Assembly (NCBI RefSeq): GCF_900106695.1 | Contig: NZ_FNMZ01000004.1 | Location: forward strand, 248,001-312,000 | DNA from: Albimonas donghaensis | Lineage (GTDB): Bacteria > Pseudomonadota > Alphaproteobacteria > Rhodobacterales > Rhodobacteraceae | DNA: 64,000 nt | Direction: 5' to 3' | Shown: positions 17,488-26,347 of the stretch, one piece after another | Layout of the letters: each line of letters opens with the position of its first letter | Position numbering within the stretch: position 1 is the first letter of the stretch | Position numbers and translations under genes: made by a program | Notes under the pieces: model-generated | What the model saw: only the letters and a program-made list of their open reading frames with translations | Told to the model about the DNA's origin: nothing | Database searches by the model: none

Positions 17488-18300
17488 TCAGCGGCTCCAG
17501 GTCGGGTGGAAGAGGCCGCCGGGCGACAGGGTGAAGATCTCGCAGCCGTCCTCGGTCACGCCGATGGAATGCTCGAACTGGGCCGACAGGCTCTTGTCCC
17601 GCGTCACCGCGGTCCAGCCGTCGGCCAGCGTCTTGGTTTCGGCCCGGCCGAGGTTCACCATGGGCTCGATGGTGAAGAACATGCCGGGGCGCAGCACGGC
17701 GCCGGCGCCGCGGCGGCCGAAATGGAGGACGTTGGGCGGCTCGTGGAATTCGCGGCCCAGGCCGTGGCCGCAGAAGTCGCGCACGACCGAGCAGCGCTCG
17801 CTCTCGACATAGGCCTGGATGGCGGCGCCGATGTCGCCATAGGTATTGCCCGGCTTCACCTCGGCGATGCCGCGCATCAGGGCCTCATGGGTCACGTCGA
17901 TCAGCCGCTCGGCCCGGCGAGCGGGCTTGCCGGCGACATACATGCGGCTCGAATCCCCATACCAGCCATCGACGATGACGGTGACGTCGATGTTGAGGAT
18001 GTCGCCGTCCTTCAGCCTTTTCGGCCCCGGAATGCCGTGGCAGACCACGTGGTTGACCGAGATGCAGGAGGCATGGCGATAGCCGCGGTAGCCGATGGTG
18101 GCGGAGACCGCGCCGGCGGCGTTCACCGCGGCCTCGATGCGGGCGTCGAGCTCCCCGGTCGCGGCGCCGGGGACCACATAGGGGGCGATCTGGTCGAGGA
18201 TCTCGGCGGCGAGACGCCCGGCGACGCGCATCCCCTCGAAATCCTCGGGACGGTAGACCCGGATGCCCTCGGCGGTGACGGCCGGCTGAGAAACGTCCAT
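17488..18300 (-). CDS. map: Type I methionine aminopeptidase
   Basis: A 270-residue pita-bread metalloprotease that removes N-terminal Met from nascent proteins. All metal ligands are visible: Asp in LNIDVTVIVDGWYGDSSRMY (two), His in CGHGLGREFHEPP, Glu in FFTIEPMVN and Glu in AQFEHSIGVTEDG. HASCISVNHVVCHGIP contains the substrate-binding histidine. The ATG at 18300 has AAGGA eight bases upstream and is preferred over an upstream ATG at 18327 in a Lys-rich stretch. It converges with the cyclase gene. Confidence 0.95.
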   Translation of the reverse strand: MDVSQPAVTAEGIRVYRPEDFEGMRVAGRLAAEILDQIAPYVVPGAATGELDARIEAAVNAAGAVSATIGYRGYRHASCISVNHVVCHGIPGPKRLKDGDILNIDVTVIVDGWYGDSSRMYVAGKPARRAERLIDVTHEALMRGIAEVKPGNTYGDIGAAIQAYVESERCSVVRDFCGHGLGREFHEPPNVLHFGRRGAGAVLRPGMFFTIEPMVNLGRAETKTLADGWTAVTRDKSLSAQFEHSIGVTEDGCEIFTLSPGGLFHPTWSR

Positions 18301-18572
18301 GGCCTGATCCTTCTTCTTCTCGCGCAATCTGCGCGCAGTCTACTCCAACCCCGATGGGGATGCGATGTCCGCGAGGTCGCGGCGGCGTGATCCGGGGTCC
18401 GCGCGGCGGCGCCCGAGGGGGGGCCGCGTGGGTTCGGGGGCCGATATAGGCGCGGCGGGCCCGCGGCTCCACCCCTGCGCCCGGGCGACCGCGCGACAGG
18501 CCGGGCGGGAACGGCGCGGGTATCTCGGGTCGAGTGTCTCGGGGGGGCTCGGGGGGGGGGGCGGCTCGGGCC

Positions 18573-19277
18573 TCAGCCCTCCACCGGCAGGGCGGGGCCG
18601 ATGGAAACGCCCTCGGGCGTGATGCGGGCGGCATGGGCGACCGCCTCCACCCCCGCGGCGCGGGCGCGCACGAAGGCGGCGGCATAGGCCGGATCGATGT
18701 CGTCCGCCACCGCCATGCGGGCGCAGTCGGTGCGCTGCACGACATAGAGCATCGCCGCCCGCGCGCCCTGCCCCGCCATGGCGGCGAGGTCGTCGAGATG
18801 GCGCGCGCCCCGCGCGGTGACCGTATCGGGGAATTCCGCCAGGCCCGGCGCGCGGGACAGGCTGACCGCCTTCACCTCCAGCCAGCAATCGGGCAGGCCC
18901 GGCGCGCTCAGCAGGAAGTCGACGCGGGATTTCTCCCCGTAGCGGACCTCCGGACGCGCGGTCCCGTAGGCGGCGAAGGCGGGAATCGCGCGGGCGGCCA
19001 GCGCCTCCGCCACCATGCGGTTGGGCAGGCCGGTGTCGACGCAGGCGAGACCGCCCTCCGCCAGCCCGGCCAGCTTCCACGACCATTTCAGCTTGCGCCT
19101 GGGGTCGGCCGACGGCTCCAGCCAGACCGGGGTTCCGGGAGCGGCGAGCCCGGTCATGGCGCCGGGATTGGCGCAATGCGCGGTGACCTCGCGTCCATCG
19201 GCGAGCGTGACGTCGGCCAGAAACCGCTTATAACGGCGCAGGAGCACGCCTTCGATCAGGGGGGCGGAGAAGTTCAT
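18573..19277 (-). CDS. sfsA: Sugar fermentation stimulation protein homologue
   Basis: A 234-residue SfsA protein of normal length. It opens MNFSAPLIEGVLLRRYKRFL, has the OB-like N-terminal domain with VTAHCANPGAMTGL, and the nuclease-like C-terminal domain with SRVDFLL and CWLEVKAVSLSR plus AEFPDTVTARGARHLDDL. The Asp and Glu-x-Lys arrangement resembles PD-(D/E)XK enzymes, but no activity is established for the family. The ribosome site is weak. It is divergent from the molybdopterin-domain gene with 42 bp between starts and is followed by G-runs of 7 and 11 bases (18542-18561). Confidence 0.92.
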   Translation of the reverse strand: MNFSAPLIEGVLLRRYKRFLADVTLADGREVTAHCANPGAMTGLAAPGTPVWLEPSADPRRKLKWSWKLAGLAEGGLACVDTGLPNRMVAEALAARAIPAFAAYGTARPEVRYGEKSRVDFLLSAPGLPDCWLEVKAVSLSRAPGLAEFPDTVTARGARHLDDLAAMAGQGARAAMLYVVQRTDCARMAVADDIDPAYAAAFVRARAAGVEAVAHAARITPEGVSIGPALPVEG

Positions 19278-19319
19278 GGCCCGCGGTCTGGACCGGGGCC
19301 GATGCGAAAGGCAAGTGGC

Positions 19320-20078
19320 ATGAGCGAGGCGCAGCCGACTTCGGCGATGGTGGTGATCGGGGACGAGATCCTCTCGGGCCGCACCCGCGACAGCAACATG
19401 CATCACCTGGCCCAGGTGCTGACCGAGGCCGGCGCGCCCCTGCGCGAGGTGCGGGTGGTGGCCGACGAGCGCGAGGAGATCGTGGCCGCGGTGCGGGAGC
19501 TGGCGGGGAAATACGACCACGTCTTCACCTCGGGCGGCATCGGGCCGACGCATGACGACATCACGGCCGAAGCGGTGGCGGCGGCGTTCGACACGCCGAT
19601 CTCGGTGCGCGACGACGCGCGCGCGATCCTGCTGGCCCATTACGGCGATCCCGAAAAGCTGACCGAGGCCCGGCTGCGCATGGCCCGCATTCCGGACGGA
19701 GCGGAGCTGATCGCCAACCCGATTTCCGGGGCGCCGGGGTTCAAGCTGCGCAATGTGCACGTGATGGCCGGCGTGCCGATCATCTTCAACGCCATGGTCG
19801 AGAGCCTGCGCCCCACCCTGCGCGGCGGCCCGAAGATGCTGAGCCACGCGTTCCGCATTCCGGTGGCGGAGGGCGACATCGCCGGGCCGCTGTCGGCGCT
19901 GGCCGAGGCGCATCCCGCGATCAGCTTCGGCTCGTACCCGTTCTACCAGGGGGGCTACGGCTCGACCGTGGTGGCGCGTTCGACCGATCCGGAGGCGCTG
20001 GCCGCGGCGGCGGACGGCTTGCGGGCGATGTGCGGGGCGCTGGGCGCGAAGGACGTGACCGAGCTGCCCCCGGTCTGA
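19320..20078 (+). CDS. Molybdopterin-binding (MoaB/CinA-N-type) domain protein
   Basis: A 252-residue protein consisting of one MoCF-biosynthesis-type domain: AMVVIGDEILSGRTRDSNMH, VFTSGGIGPTHDDITAEAVA and a shortened C-terminal part. This matches the stand-alone CinA N-terminal-like proteins, without the nicotinamide-nucleotide amidase domain. The GGIGPTHDD loop would bind the pterin or nucleotide pyrophosphate. Pyrophosphatase activity on ADP-ribose or FAD is known for some relatives, so a nucleotide-repair role is possible. The start follows AAAGG about nine bases upstream. Confidence 0.85.
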   Translation: MSEAQPTSAMVVIGDEILSGRTRDSNMHHLAQVLTEAGAPLREVRVVADEREEIVAAVRELAGKYDHVFTSGGIGPTHDDITAEAVAAAFDTPISVRDDARAILLAHYGDPEKLTEARLRMARIPDGAELIANPISGAPGFKLRNVHVMAGVPIIFNAMVESLRPTLRGGPKMLSHAFRIPVAEGDIAGPLSALAEAHPAISFGSYPFYQGGYGSTVVARSTDPEALAAAADGLRAMCGALGAKDVTELPPV

Positions 20079-20302
20079 CCGGCTCGCCCGGGCGGCGGCG
20101 GACGGCGAAGACGGCGGGGACGGGAGCCGCGCGTCCGCCGTGGCGCGGGGGGCGGCGGTCGCGCCCGCGCGGCGCCGAGAGGCCGGCGCCCGGCGGCGAG
20201 GGTCGAAGGGCGGCCCCGTCGGGCTCCCCGGACGCCCCGGACGCCCGGGATGCGAGGGCGCCTCTTTCCGCGGCGGCGCGGCTCCGTTAATCGGGGGACG
20301 TC

Positions 20303-20388
20303 CCCCGCTTGGCGGAATTGGTAGACGCACGGGACTTAAAATCCCTTGTCCACAGGGCGTGCCGGTTCGAGTCCGGCAGCGGGGACCA
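20303..20388 (+). tRNA. tRNA-Leu (anticodon UAA)
   Basis: An 86-base class II tRNA with encoded CCA (20386-20388). The acceptor stem pairs CCCCGCT (20303-20309) with AGCGGGG; the D arm is GCGGAATTGGTAGACGC; the anticodon loop CTTAAAA gives UAA at 20337-20339; the variable arm TTGTCCACAGGGCGT is long as expected for Leu; and the T arm is GCCGGTTCGAGTCCGGC. It reads UUA codons, which are rare in this GC-rich genome. Confidence 0.96.
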
Positions 20389-20418
20389 GCCCGCCCCCCG
20401 GCTCAGAACCGGGCGGGC
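20389..20418 (+). terminator. Possible tRNA-Leu terminator hairpin
   Basis: Directly after the CCA, GCCCG and CCCGG pair with CCGGG and CGGGC around a seven-base loop with a small bulge. No T run follows, and the hairpin overlaps the 3' end of the convergent oxidase gene. Confidence 0.35.
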
Positions 20419-21704
20419 GAGACATCCGGGTCCGGGGCGCGCCGGCCCGCCGCCATCTCGGCCGCCATGCGCCCGATGCGCGGGCCCGCGGTCAGGCCCA
20501 CATGCTGACCGCCGAAGGCCGCGACGACCCGCTCCGCCCCCGGGACCGGACCGATCACCGGCAGGCTGTCGGCGGTGGAGGGGCGGTGGCCGAGCCAGTC
20601 GGCCTCGCCCTCCCACGCCATCCCGGGCCAGAGCCGCGCGGCGGCCCGGCGCAGCAGCGCCGGCGGGCCGGCGGTGGGGCCGGCCTCGGTCCCGCCGAAC
20701 TCCACCACCCCGCCCAGCCGCACGCCGCCCGCCATCGGCGTCGCCGCCACCTTCAGCGCGGTGGCCATCCAGGGATGCGCGGGACGGGCGTTGGAGGCCG
20801 AGCGCAGGTGCAGGTGATAGCCGCGCTCGCTCTCCATCGGGACATCGCGGCCCAGCCCGCGGATCAGCGGGCGGGAATGCACGCCGGCGGCGAGCACCAC
20901 GCGGTCGGCCCGCATCTTCGCCCCGCCGACCAGCGCCACCCGGCCCTCCCCGTCGAGCGCCGCGACCTCGCCGCGCCGAAGGGTTCCGCCCTCCGCCACG
21001 AAACGGGCGGCGAGCGCGGCCACATAGGTGCCCGGGTCGTGAATCCAGCCATGGTCCGGGTAGATCGCGGCGAAGCCCCATTCAGGGGCCAGCGCGGGGT
21101 CGCGGTCGCGCAGGGCGGCGCCCTCGGCCAGCGCGGGCGTCATGCCATGGGCGCGGCGCAGGGCGTGGCCGAAGGCATCGGCCTCGTAGGCGGCGCGGTC
21201 GCGGTAGAGGAAGCCGTAATCGCCGGTGCGGATCAGGGCGGCGGCGTCGGGGGCGCCCTCGGCCAGCGCCCGGTGCTGGTCGACGGCGTCGGTCAGCAGG
21301 CGGGCGAGCGCGGCGGCGATGCGGCGGACCTCGTCCTCGCGCCCGTGGCGCAGGAAGCGGACCAGGAAAGGCGCCAGCCGCGGCAGATGGGACCAGCGCA
21401 GGAACAACGGCCCGTCGGGGTCGAGCAGCATTCCGGGCGCCTTGGCGAGCAGCCCCGGCTGGGCCACCGGCACGATCCCGGCGCGGGCCAGGATGCCGGC
21501 ATTGCCGTAGGAGGCCGCGGCCGGATCGCCGGGCGCGGCGCGGTCGATCAGCGTGACCCGCCAGCCGAAGCGCAGCAGCCAGGTGGCGGCCGAGACCCCG
21601 GCGATGCCGCCCCCCACCACAATGGCGCGCCGCCCGGCATCGGGGTCTGGGCGCCGGGGGGTCTCGTCGTCGTCGTCCATCGCCCGATCCCTCGCCCGAT
21701 CCAT
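20403..21704 (-). CDS. FAD-dependent D-amino-acid dehydrogenase-like oxidoreductase
   Basis: A 433-residue DAO-family flavoprotein. The FAD-binding Rossmann motif [18 protein letters not shown] is at about residue 28, and the C-terminal end [21 protein letters not shown] is the second FAD contact. The layout and the ASYGNAGIL stretch, which is typical of DadA, indicate oxidation of D-amino acids or a similar secondary amine with electrons passed to the respiratory chain. ATG 21680 has GAGGGA seven bases upstream and is an equal candidate to ATG 21704. It is convergent with the tRNA. Confidence 0.85.
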   Translation of the reverse strand: MDRARDRAMDDDDETPRRPDPDAGRRAIVVGGGIAGVSAATWLLRFGWRVTLIDRAAPGDPAAASYGNAGILARAGIVPVAQPGLLAKAPGMLLDPDGPLFLRWSHLPRLAPFLVRFLRHGREDEVRRIAAALARLLTDAVDQHRALAEGAPDAAALIRTGDYGFLYRDRAAYEADAFGHALRRAHGMTPALAEGAALRDRDPALAPEWGFAAIYPDHGWIHDPGTYVAALAARFVAEGGTLRRGEVAALDGEGRVALVGGAKMRADRVVLAAGVHSRPLIRGLGRDVPMESERGYHLHLRSASNARPAHPWMATALKVAATPMAGGVRLGGVVEFGGTEAGPTAGPPALLRRAAARLWPGMAWEGEADWLGHRPSTADSLPVIGPVPGAERVVAAFGGQHVGLTAGPRIGRMAAEMAAGRRAPDPDVSPARF

Positions 21705-22011
21705 CGCCCGTCTCCGGTTTGTCCGGGGGCAGGCTCCGGCCGGAGCGGGGCGCTGTCAATGCGCCCCCATCGCCGGCGCCCCCGATGGGCGACCCGCCCG
21801 CGCCGCGCCGCGGCTCGAAGGCCGCCAACCCCGCGGCGGGCGCCCGGTCCAGGGCCGCGCGCGGGACCGGCGGCCCCACGGCGCGCCCCGCGGGCGCCGG
21901 CGCCGGGCTCCGCGCCGGCGCGCTCTTGCCCGCTCGCGCGCTTTGGGGTTGAGTGCCGCGCCCGCCCCCGCCCCCGCCCCAGCGCCTCGTCCCGCCTTCC
22001 CGGAGAGCCCC
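21705..22011. other. Divergent gap between the DadA-like gene and aroQ
   Basis: A 307-bp, C-rich stretch with no gene I can support. It must hold promoters for both flanking genes, but no clear -35/-10 pair or operator stands out. Confidence 0.5.
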
Positions 22012-22455
22012 ATGTCCGCCCGCATCCTCATCCTCAACGGCCCCAATCTGAACCTGCTGGGCCTGCGGGAGCCCGAGATCTACGGGGCGGACACGCTCGC
22101 CGACATCGAGACGCGCTGCCGCGACCGGGCCGAGCGGCGGGGCGCCGATCTCGACTTCCGCCAGTCCAACCATGAGGGCGCGCTGGTCGACGCCATCCAG
22201 GCGGCGCGGGGCGATCGCGACGTGATCATCCTCAACGCCGGAGCCTATACGCACACCTCCGTCGCCATCCTCGACGCGCTGCGGGCCTTCGAGGGGCGCG
22301 TGATCGAGCTGCACCTGTCCAACACCCATCGGCGGGAGGAGTTCCGCCACCACTCCTACGTCTCGTTCCGGGCGGACGGGGTGATCATGGGGTTCGGGGC
22401 GCCGGGCTACCTGATGGCGCTGGACGCGGCCTGCGACATGGCGGAGGCGGCATGA
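22012..22455 (+). CDS. aroQ: Type II 3-dehydroquinate dehydratase
   Basis: A 147-residue dodecamer-forming enzyme of the shikimate pathway. [19 protein letters not shown] carries the flexible active-site loop with the catalytic Tyr. [28 protein letters not shown] and [18 protein letters not shown] complete the active site, including the catalytic His in LSNTHRRE. The ATG follows GGAGAGCCCC. Its stop overlaps the start of the EamA gene by four bases. Confidence 0.96.
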   Translation: MSARILILNGPNLNLLGLREPEIYGADTLADIETRCRDRAERRGADLDFRQSNHEGALVDAIQAARGDRDVIILNAGAYTHTSVAILDALRAFEGRVIELHLSNTHRREEFRHHSYVSFRADGVIMGFGAPGYLMALDAACDMAEAA

Positions 22456-23387
22456 CCTCCGCCCCCGATCCGACGGCCCCGCTGGCGGCCGGCGAGGGCC
22501 GGTCGCGCGACGACCGCCCGCTGGCCGCCGCCGCATGGATGTGCGGCGCGCTGTGCTGCTTTTCGGCCATGGCCGTGTCGGGGCGCGAGGCGGCGGCGGA
22601 GCTCGATACGTTCGAGCTGATGTTCTACCGCTCGGTCATCGGGGCGGTGGTGGTGATCGGGGCGCTGATCTTCGCCGGCAAGATGCGCGAGGTCCGCGCC
22701 CGCCGGCTGGGCCTGCATCTGGGGCGCAACATCGCGCATTTCGCCGGGCAGAACCTGTGGTTCCTGTCGGTCACGCTGCTGCCGCTGGCGCAGGTCTTCG
22801 CCTACGAGTTCACCAACCCGCTCTGGGTGGCGATGCTGGCCCCCCTGCTGCTGGGCGAGCGCTTCCGTTGGAGCCGTCTCGGCGCCGCCGCCATCGGCTT
22901 CACCGGCATCCTGGTGGTGGCGCAGCCCTGGCAGGCGGGCGGCGCGGTGGGCGGGTTCGGCATCGGCCAGCTGGCGGCGCTGGGGGCGGCGCTGGGCTTC
23001 GCCTTCACGGTGATGAGCACCAAGGTGCTGGGCCGGACCGAGAGCACGGCCTCGATCCTGTTCTTCATGACGGTGATGCAGGCGGCGATGGGCCTTGTCT
23101 GCGCGGGCTGGGACGGGGACATGGCGTTTCCCGCCGCCACCCTGCCCTGGGTGGTGCTGGTCGCCTTCTGCGGGCTGGGCGCGCATTTCTGCGTGACCAC
23201 GGCGCTGTCGAAGGCGCCGGCCTCCATCGTGTCGCCCATGGAATTCGCGCGGCTGCCGATGATCGCGGTGGTGGGCATGCTGATGTATGGCGAACCGCTG
23301 GAATGGTCGCTGGTGGCGGGGGCGGCGCTGGTGCTGGGGGGCAATTTCCTCAACCTGCGGGCGGAGCGGCGGCGGGCGGCGGGCTGA
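22452..23387 (+). CDS. EamA/DMT-family transporter
   Basis: A 311-residue inner-membrane protein with about ten hydrophobic segments arranged as two EamA repeats. The repeats show the usual FEFTNPLW-like ([20 protein letters not shown]) and [10 protein letters not shown] helices before the ends of each half. It overlaps aroQ by four bases, so the two are co-translated. Substrates in this family range from amino acids to nucleotide sugars; linkage with aroQ hints at an aromatic compound but proves nothing. Confidence 0.88.
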   Translation: MTSAPDPTAPLAAGEGRSRDDRPLAAAAWMCGALCCFSAMAVSGREAAAELDTFELMFYRSVIGAVVVIGALIFAGKMREVRARRLGLHLGRNIAHFAGQNLWFLSVTLLPLAQVFAYEFTNPLWVAMLAPLLLGERFRWSRLGAAAIGFTGILVVAQPWQAGGAVGGFGIGQLAALGAALGFAFTVMSTKVLGRTESTASILFFMTVMQAAMGLVCAGWDGDMAFPAATLPWVVLVAFCGLGAHFCVTTALSKAPASIVSPMEFARLPMIAVVGMLMYGEPLEWSLVAGAALVLGGNFLNLRAERRRAAG

Positions 23388-23506
23388 CGCCGCGGCCCCC
23401 GCGCCTCATCCACGGCGCCCCCTGCGTCCGCGCGTCCCTTCCGCGGCGCGGGAACCCGTGCTATCCGCCGCGCGGCTGATACCGGACGCCGAACGAAGGA
23501 CCAGAC

Positions 23507-24043
23507 ATGAACCTCGACGCGATCCCCGCGGGCAAGAACCCGCCCTCCGACATCAACGTGGTCATCGAGATCACCGGCGGCGCCGGCGGCGGCGCGCCCG
23601 TGAAATACGAGATCGACAAGGACTCGGGCGCGGTCTTCGTCGACCGCATCGTCAACACGCCGATGTTCTACCCCTGCAACTACGGCTTCGTGCCCAACAC
23701 CCTGCATGCGGACGGCGACCCGACCGACGTGCTGGTGCTGTGCGACTTCGACCTCGCCCCCGGCGTCGTCATCCGCTGCCGCCCGGTGGGCGTGCTGAAG
23801 ATGGAAGACGACGGCGGCATGGACGACAAGCTGATCGCCGTGCCGGTGGAGAAGGTCGACCCGTTCCAGGCCGGCATCCAGGACCTGACCGACATCCCCC
23901 AGAAGACCCGCGACCGCATCAAGCACTTCTTCGAGCACTACAAGGATCTCGAAGAGGGCAAGTGGGTGAAGGTCATCGGCTGGGGCGACAAGGCCGAGGC
24001 TGAGACCATCCTCAAGGCCTCGCTGGACGCGATGAAGAAGTAA
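23507..24043 (+). CDS. ppa: Inorganic pyrophosphatase (family I)
   Basis: A 178-residue soluble pyrophosphatase that hydrolyses PPi to phosphate. It carries VVIEITGGAGGGAPVKYEID, YPCNYGFVPNTLHADGDPTD with the Asp metal ligands, VLVLCDFDLAPGVVI, and MEDDGGMDDKLIAVP with the remaining acidic cluster. The ATG has AAGGA six bases upstream. A strong inverted repeat follows at 24072-24099. Confidence 0.97.
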   Translation: MNLDAIPAGKNPPSDINVVIEITGGAGGGAPVKYEIDKDSGAVFVDRIVNTPMFYPCNYGFVPNTLHADGDPTDVLVLCDFDLAPGVVIRCRPVGVLKMEDDGGMDDKLIAVPVEKVDPFQAGIQDLTDIPQKTRDRIKHFFEHYKDLEEGKWVKVIGWGDKAEAETILKASLDAMKK

Positions 24044-24071
24044 GCGCCGCCGCACGCGACGCCGAACATGC

Positions 24072-24099
24072 GAACGCCCGGCCGATCGGCCGGGCGTTC
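24072..24099 (+). terminator. ppa terminator hairpin
   Basis: A perfect 28-base palindrome (arms 24072-24085 and 24086-24099) 28 bp after the ppa stop. It ends ...GCGTTC with no longer T run, so it is a candidate rather than a certain intrinsic terminator. Confidence 0.55.
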
Positions 24100-24226
24100 C
24101 GCGTCTGGGGGGGGCGTTTCGAAACCGCCCCGCCGGACGCCCGGCGCCCGGCAGGGATCGGACGCCGTTCAGGCCGCGCGACGGCGCCGGCCCGGCGCCG
24201 CGAACGCGTCGCGCCGGGCCCGCCCC

Positions 24227-24290
24227 GCCCTTCACAAGCCCCGCCCTTCACAAGCCCCGCCCTTCACAAGCCCCACCCTTCACAAGCCTC
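24227..24290. repeat. Four tandem 16-bp repeats
   Basis: Three identical copies of GCCCTTCACAAGCCCC (24227-24242, 24243-24258, 24259-24274) and one variant ACCCTTCACAAGCCTC (24275-24290). The last copy merges into the hairpin CAAGCCTCGTGGCTTG. Confidence 0.93.
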
Positions 24291-24361
24291 GTGGCTTGGG
24301 CTACCCGATTGGGGTCGGCGCGCCCCGTCCGGGGCCTGCGCCCGCCCAGGAGGACCCGCAG

Positions 24362-25237
24362 ATGCTCTATCCCGACGCCGCGAGCTGGCGCGCCGCCGAG
24401 CGCCGCTCTCTCGCCCTGATCGGCATGTCCGGCGTGGGCAAGACGCGGCTGTCGAGCCTGCTGCGCGACGAGGGCGACTGGTTCCACTACTCGGTCGATT
24501 ATCGCATCGGCACCCGCTATCTGGGCGAGCGGATCACCGACGAGTTCAAGCGCGAGGCGATGAAGTCGCCCAAGCTGCGGGAACTGCTGCGCTCCGACAG
24601 CCTGTCGCTGCGATCGAAGCTGAGCTTCCACAACCTCACGCCGCTGTCGAACTGGCTGGGCAAGCCCGGGGACCCGGAGCTCGGGGGCATGGATTTCGAC
24701 GAATACGTCCGCCGCCAGCGCCTGCACCGGGAAGCCGAGATCGCCGCCATGCTGGACGCGCGCGGCTTCGCCGATCGGGCGCGCGAGCTTTACGATTACG
24801 ACCATTTCGTCTGCGACACCTCCGGCTCGATCTGCGAGGTGGTGGAGCCTGACAATCCCCGCGACCCGGTGCTGAGCGCGCTGAGCCGGGCCATGCTGCT
24901 GGTCCATATCCGCGGCGGCAGGGCGCATGAGGCGGCGCTGAAGGCGCGGTTCGACCGGGCGCCCAAGCCGATCTACTACCGCGAGGAAATGCTCCAGGGC
25001 TTCTGGACCGAATACCTGGCCGAGACCGGCCAGACGCCCGAACAGGTCGACCCGGACGCCTTCATCCGCTGGGGCTTCGCCCGCCAGATCGACGCGCGCC
25101 GGCCGCGTTACCAGGCCATCGCCGACGGCTGGGGCGTGACGGTGGAAGCCGACGAGATCGCCGAAGTCGAAACCCCCGAGGCGCTCTTCGAAGTGATCGC
25201 GCGCGCCCTTGAACGCCGCGACGCCGCGCAGATGTGA
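24362..25237 (+). CDS. Conserved P-loop ATPase/kinase-like protein of unknown function
   Basis: A 291-residue soluble protein with a clear Walker A, LIGMSGVGKTRLSSLL, at about residue 20, followed by DWFHYSVDYRIGTRYLGERI. A hydrophobic strand FVCDTSGSICEVV follows in the middle, where the Asp could be a Walker B residue, and RAPKPIYYREEML near residue 210. I know the pattern as a conserved Rhodobacterales ATPase family but not its substrate. The ATG has AGGAGG eight bases upstream, which fixes the start despite an open frame back to 24068. Confidence 0.75.
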   Translation: MLYPDAASWRAAERRSLALIGMSGVGKTRLSSLLRDEGDWFHYSVDYRIGTRYLGERITDEFKREAMKSPKLRELLRSDSLSLRSKLSFHNLTPLSNWLGKPGDPELGGMDFDEYVRRQRLHREAEIAAMLDARGFADRARELYDYDHFVCDTSGSICEVVEPDNPRDPVLSALSRAMLLVHIRGGRAHEAALKARFDRAPKPIYYREEMLQGFWTEYLAETGQTPEQVDPDAFIRWGFARQIDARRPRYQAIADGWGVTVEADEIAEVETPEALFEVIARALERRDAAQM

Positions 25238-25239
25238 GA

Positions 25240-25258
25240 GCGGCCGCGCCGCGGCCGC
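25240..25258 (+). terminator. Possible terminator hairpin after the P-loop gene
   Basis: GCGGCCGC-GCC-GCGGCCGC, an 8-bp perfect stem three bases after the stop codon. It has no T run, so it is low-confidence. Confidence 0.35.
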
Positions 25259-25372
25259 CGAACCTCGAAAGGCCCTGATCCCGACCGCCGCTTTCCGAAA
25301 GCCCCCTGCCAGGCGGAGCGCGCCCCGACCTCCCCGTCCGCGCGCGCCCCCCGTTCAAGAGGCCCGACCGCC

Positions 25373-26320
25373 ATGCCCATCAAGATTCCCGAGGGACTTC
25401 CCGCCATCGACGTGCTCGACCGCGAGGGCGTCATGGTGATGTCCGACGCCAGCGCCGCGCGTCAGGACATCCGTCCACTGCATGTGGGTCTTCTGAATCT
25501 GATGCCGACCAAGGTCGCGACCGAGATCCAGTTCGCCCGGCTGATCGGCTCCGGCCCGCTTCAGATCGAGCTGAGCCTGATCCGGATGACCGAACACCAG
25601 AGCCGCAACACCTCGGCCGAGCATCTGGAGGCGTTCTACGCCCCCTTCGCGGAGATCGAGGCCTCGGGCCGCAAGTTCGACGGGCTGATCGTCACCGGCG
25701 CCCCGGTGGAGCGTCTGCCCTTCGAGGCGGTGACCTATTGGGACGAGCTGGTGCGGATCTTCGAATGGTCCCGCACGCATGTGCATTCGACCTTCGGCGT
25801 ATGCTGGGGCGGCCAGGCGATGCTCAACCATTTCAACGGGGTGCCGAAGCGGGACCTGCCGAAGAAGGCCTTCGGGATCTACCGCCACACGGTGCTGGCG
25901 CCGGCCTCGCCCTATCTGCGCGGCTTCGGGGACGTGTTCGAGACGCCGGTGAGCCGCTGGACCGAGAACCGGGCCGAGGACATCGTGCGCGCCGGGGGGC
26001 TGGAGATCCTGGCGAGCTCGCCCGAGGTCGGCCCCTGCCTGGTGCAGGACGCGGGCGCGCGGCGGCTCTACATGTTCAACCACCTGGAATATGACCGGGA
26101 GACGCTGGGCGCCGAATATGAGCGCGACGTCGCTTCGGGCGGCGAGGCCCAGATGCCCCTGCGCTATTTTCCCGACGACGACCCGACCCGGTCGCCCAGG
26201 GACCGCTGGCGCAGCCATGCGCATCTGCTTTACGGCAACTGGGTCAACCAGATCTACCAGACCACGCCCTACGAGATGGAGCGGATCGGCCTGGGCGAAG
26301 CCGTGGACGCCGCCGGCTGA
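25373..26320 (+). CDS. metA: Homoserine O-acyltransferase (MetA family, probably acetyl-specific)
   Basis: A 315-residue MetA of the glutamine-amidotransferase-like fold. It starts methionine synthesis by acylating homoserine. The nucleophile is Cys144 in [25 protein letters not shown] supplies the His and Glu. Residue 113 in [13 protein letters not shown] is Glu. In characterised MetA enzymes Glu at this site (position 111 of the Bacillus enzyme) gives acetyl-CoA use, and Gly (as in E. coli) gives succinyl-CoA use, so this one is probably an O-acetyltransferase. AAGAGG precedes the ATG. I see no SAM riboswitch in the 135-bp leader. Confidence 0.94.
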   Translation: MPIKIPEGLPAIDVLDREGVMVMSDASAARQDIRPLHVGLLNLMPTKVATEIQFARLIGSGPLQIELSLIRMTEHQSRNTSAEHLEAFYAPFAEIEASGRKFDGLIVTGAPVERLPFEAVTYWDELVRIFEWSRTHVHSTFGVCWGGQAMLNHFNGVPKRDLPKKAFGIYRHTVLAPASPYLRGFGDVFETPVSRWTENRAEDIVRAGGLEILASSPEVGPCLVQDAGARRLYMFNHLEYDRETLGAEYERDVASGGEAQMPLRYFPDDDPTRSPRDRWRSHAHLLYGNWVNQIYQTTPYEMERIGLGEAVDAAG

Positions 26321-26347
26321 GCCCTCGGCCCGGCGCCTGGCCGTCCC

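Larger units (their letters stand above)
24044..24361 (+). other. Gap after ppa: terminator hairpin and repeat cluster, no gene
   Basis: This 318-bp stretch contains the ppa hairpin (24072-24099), a C-rich middle section, four 16-bp repeats (24227-24290) and a small hairpin at 24283-24298 (CAAGCC-TCGT-GGCTTG). I see no open frame of its own before the P-loop gene. Confidence 0.7.

Noticed and set aside
18542-18561. G-runs of 7 and 11 as a regulatory switch.
   Set aside because: They lie downstream of sfsA, after its stop, not in a promoter or coding sequence, so slippage would have no evident effect.
24227-24290. Four direct repeats that might be a small CRISPR.
   Set aside because: The 16-bp units abut with no spacers, and no cas genes are present.
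25238-25372. Possible SAM-II or SAM/SAH riboswitch before metA.
   Set aside because: The leader lacks the conserved SAM-II pseudoknot bases and shows only a GC hairpin near the previous stop.
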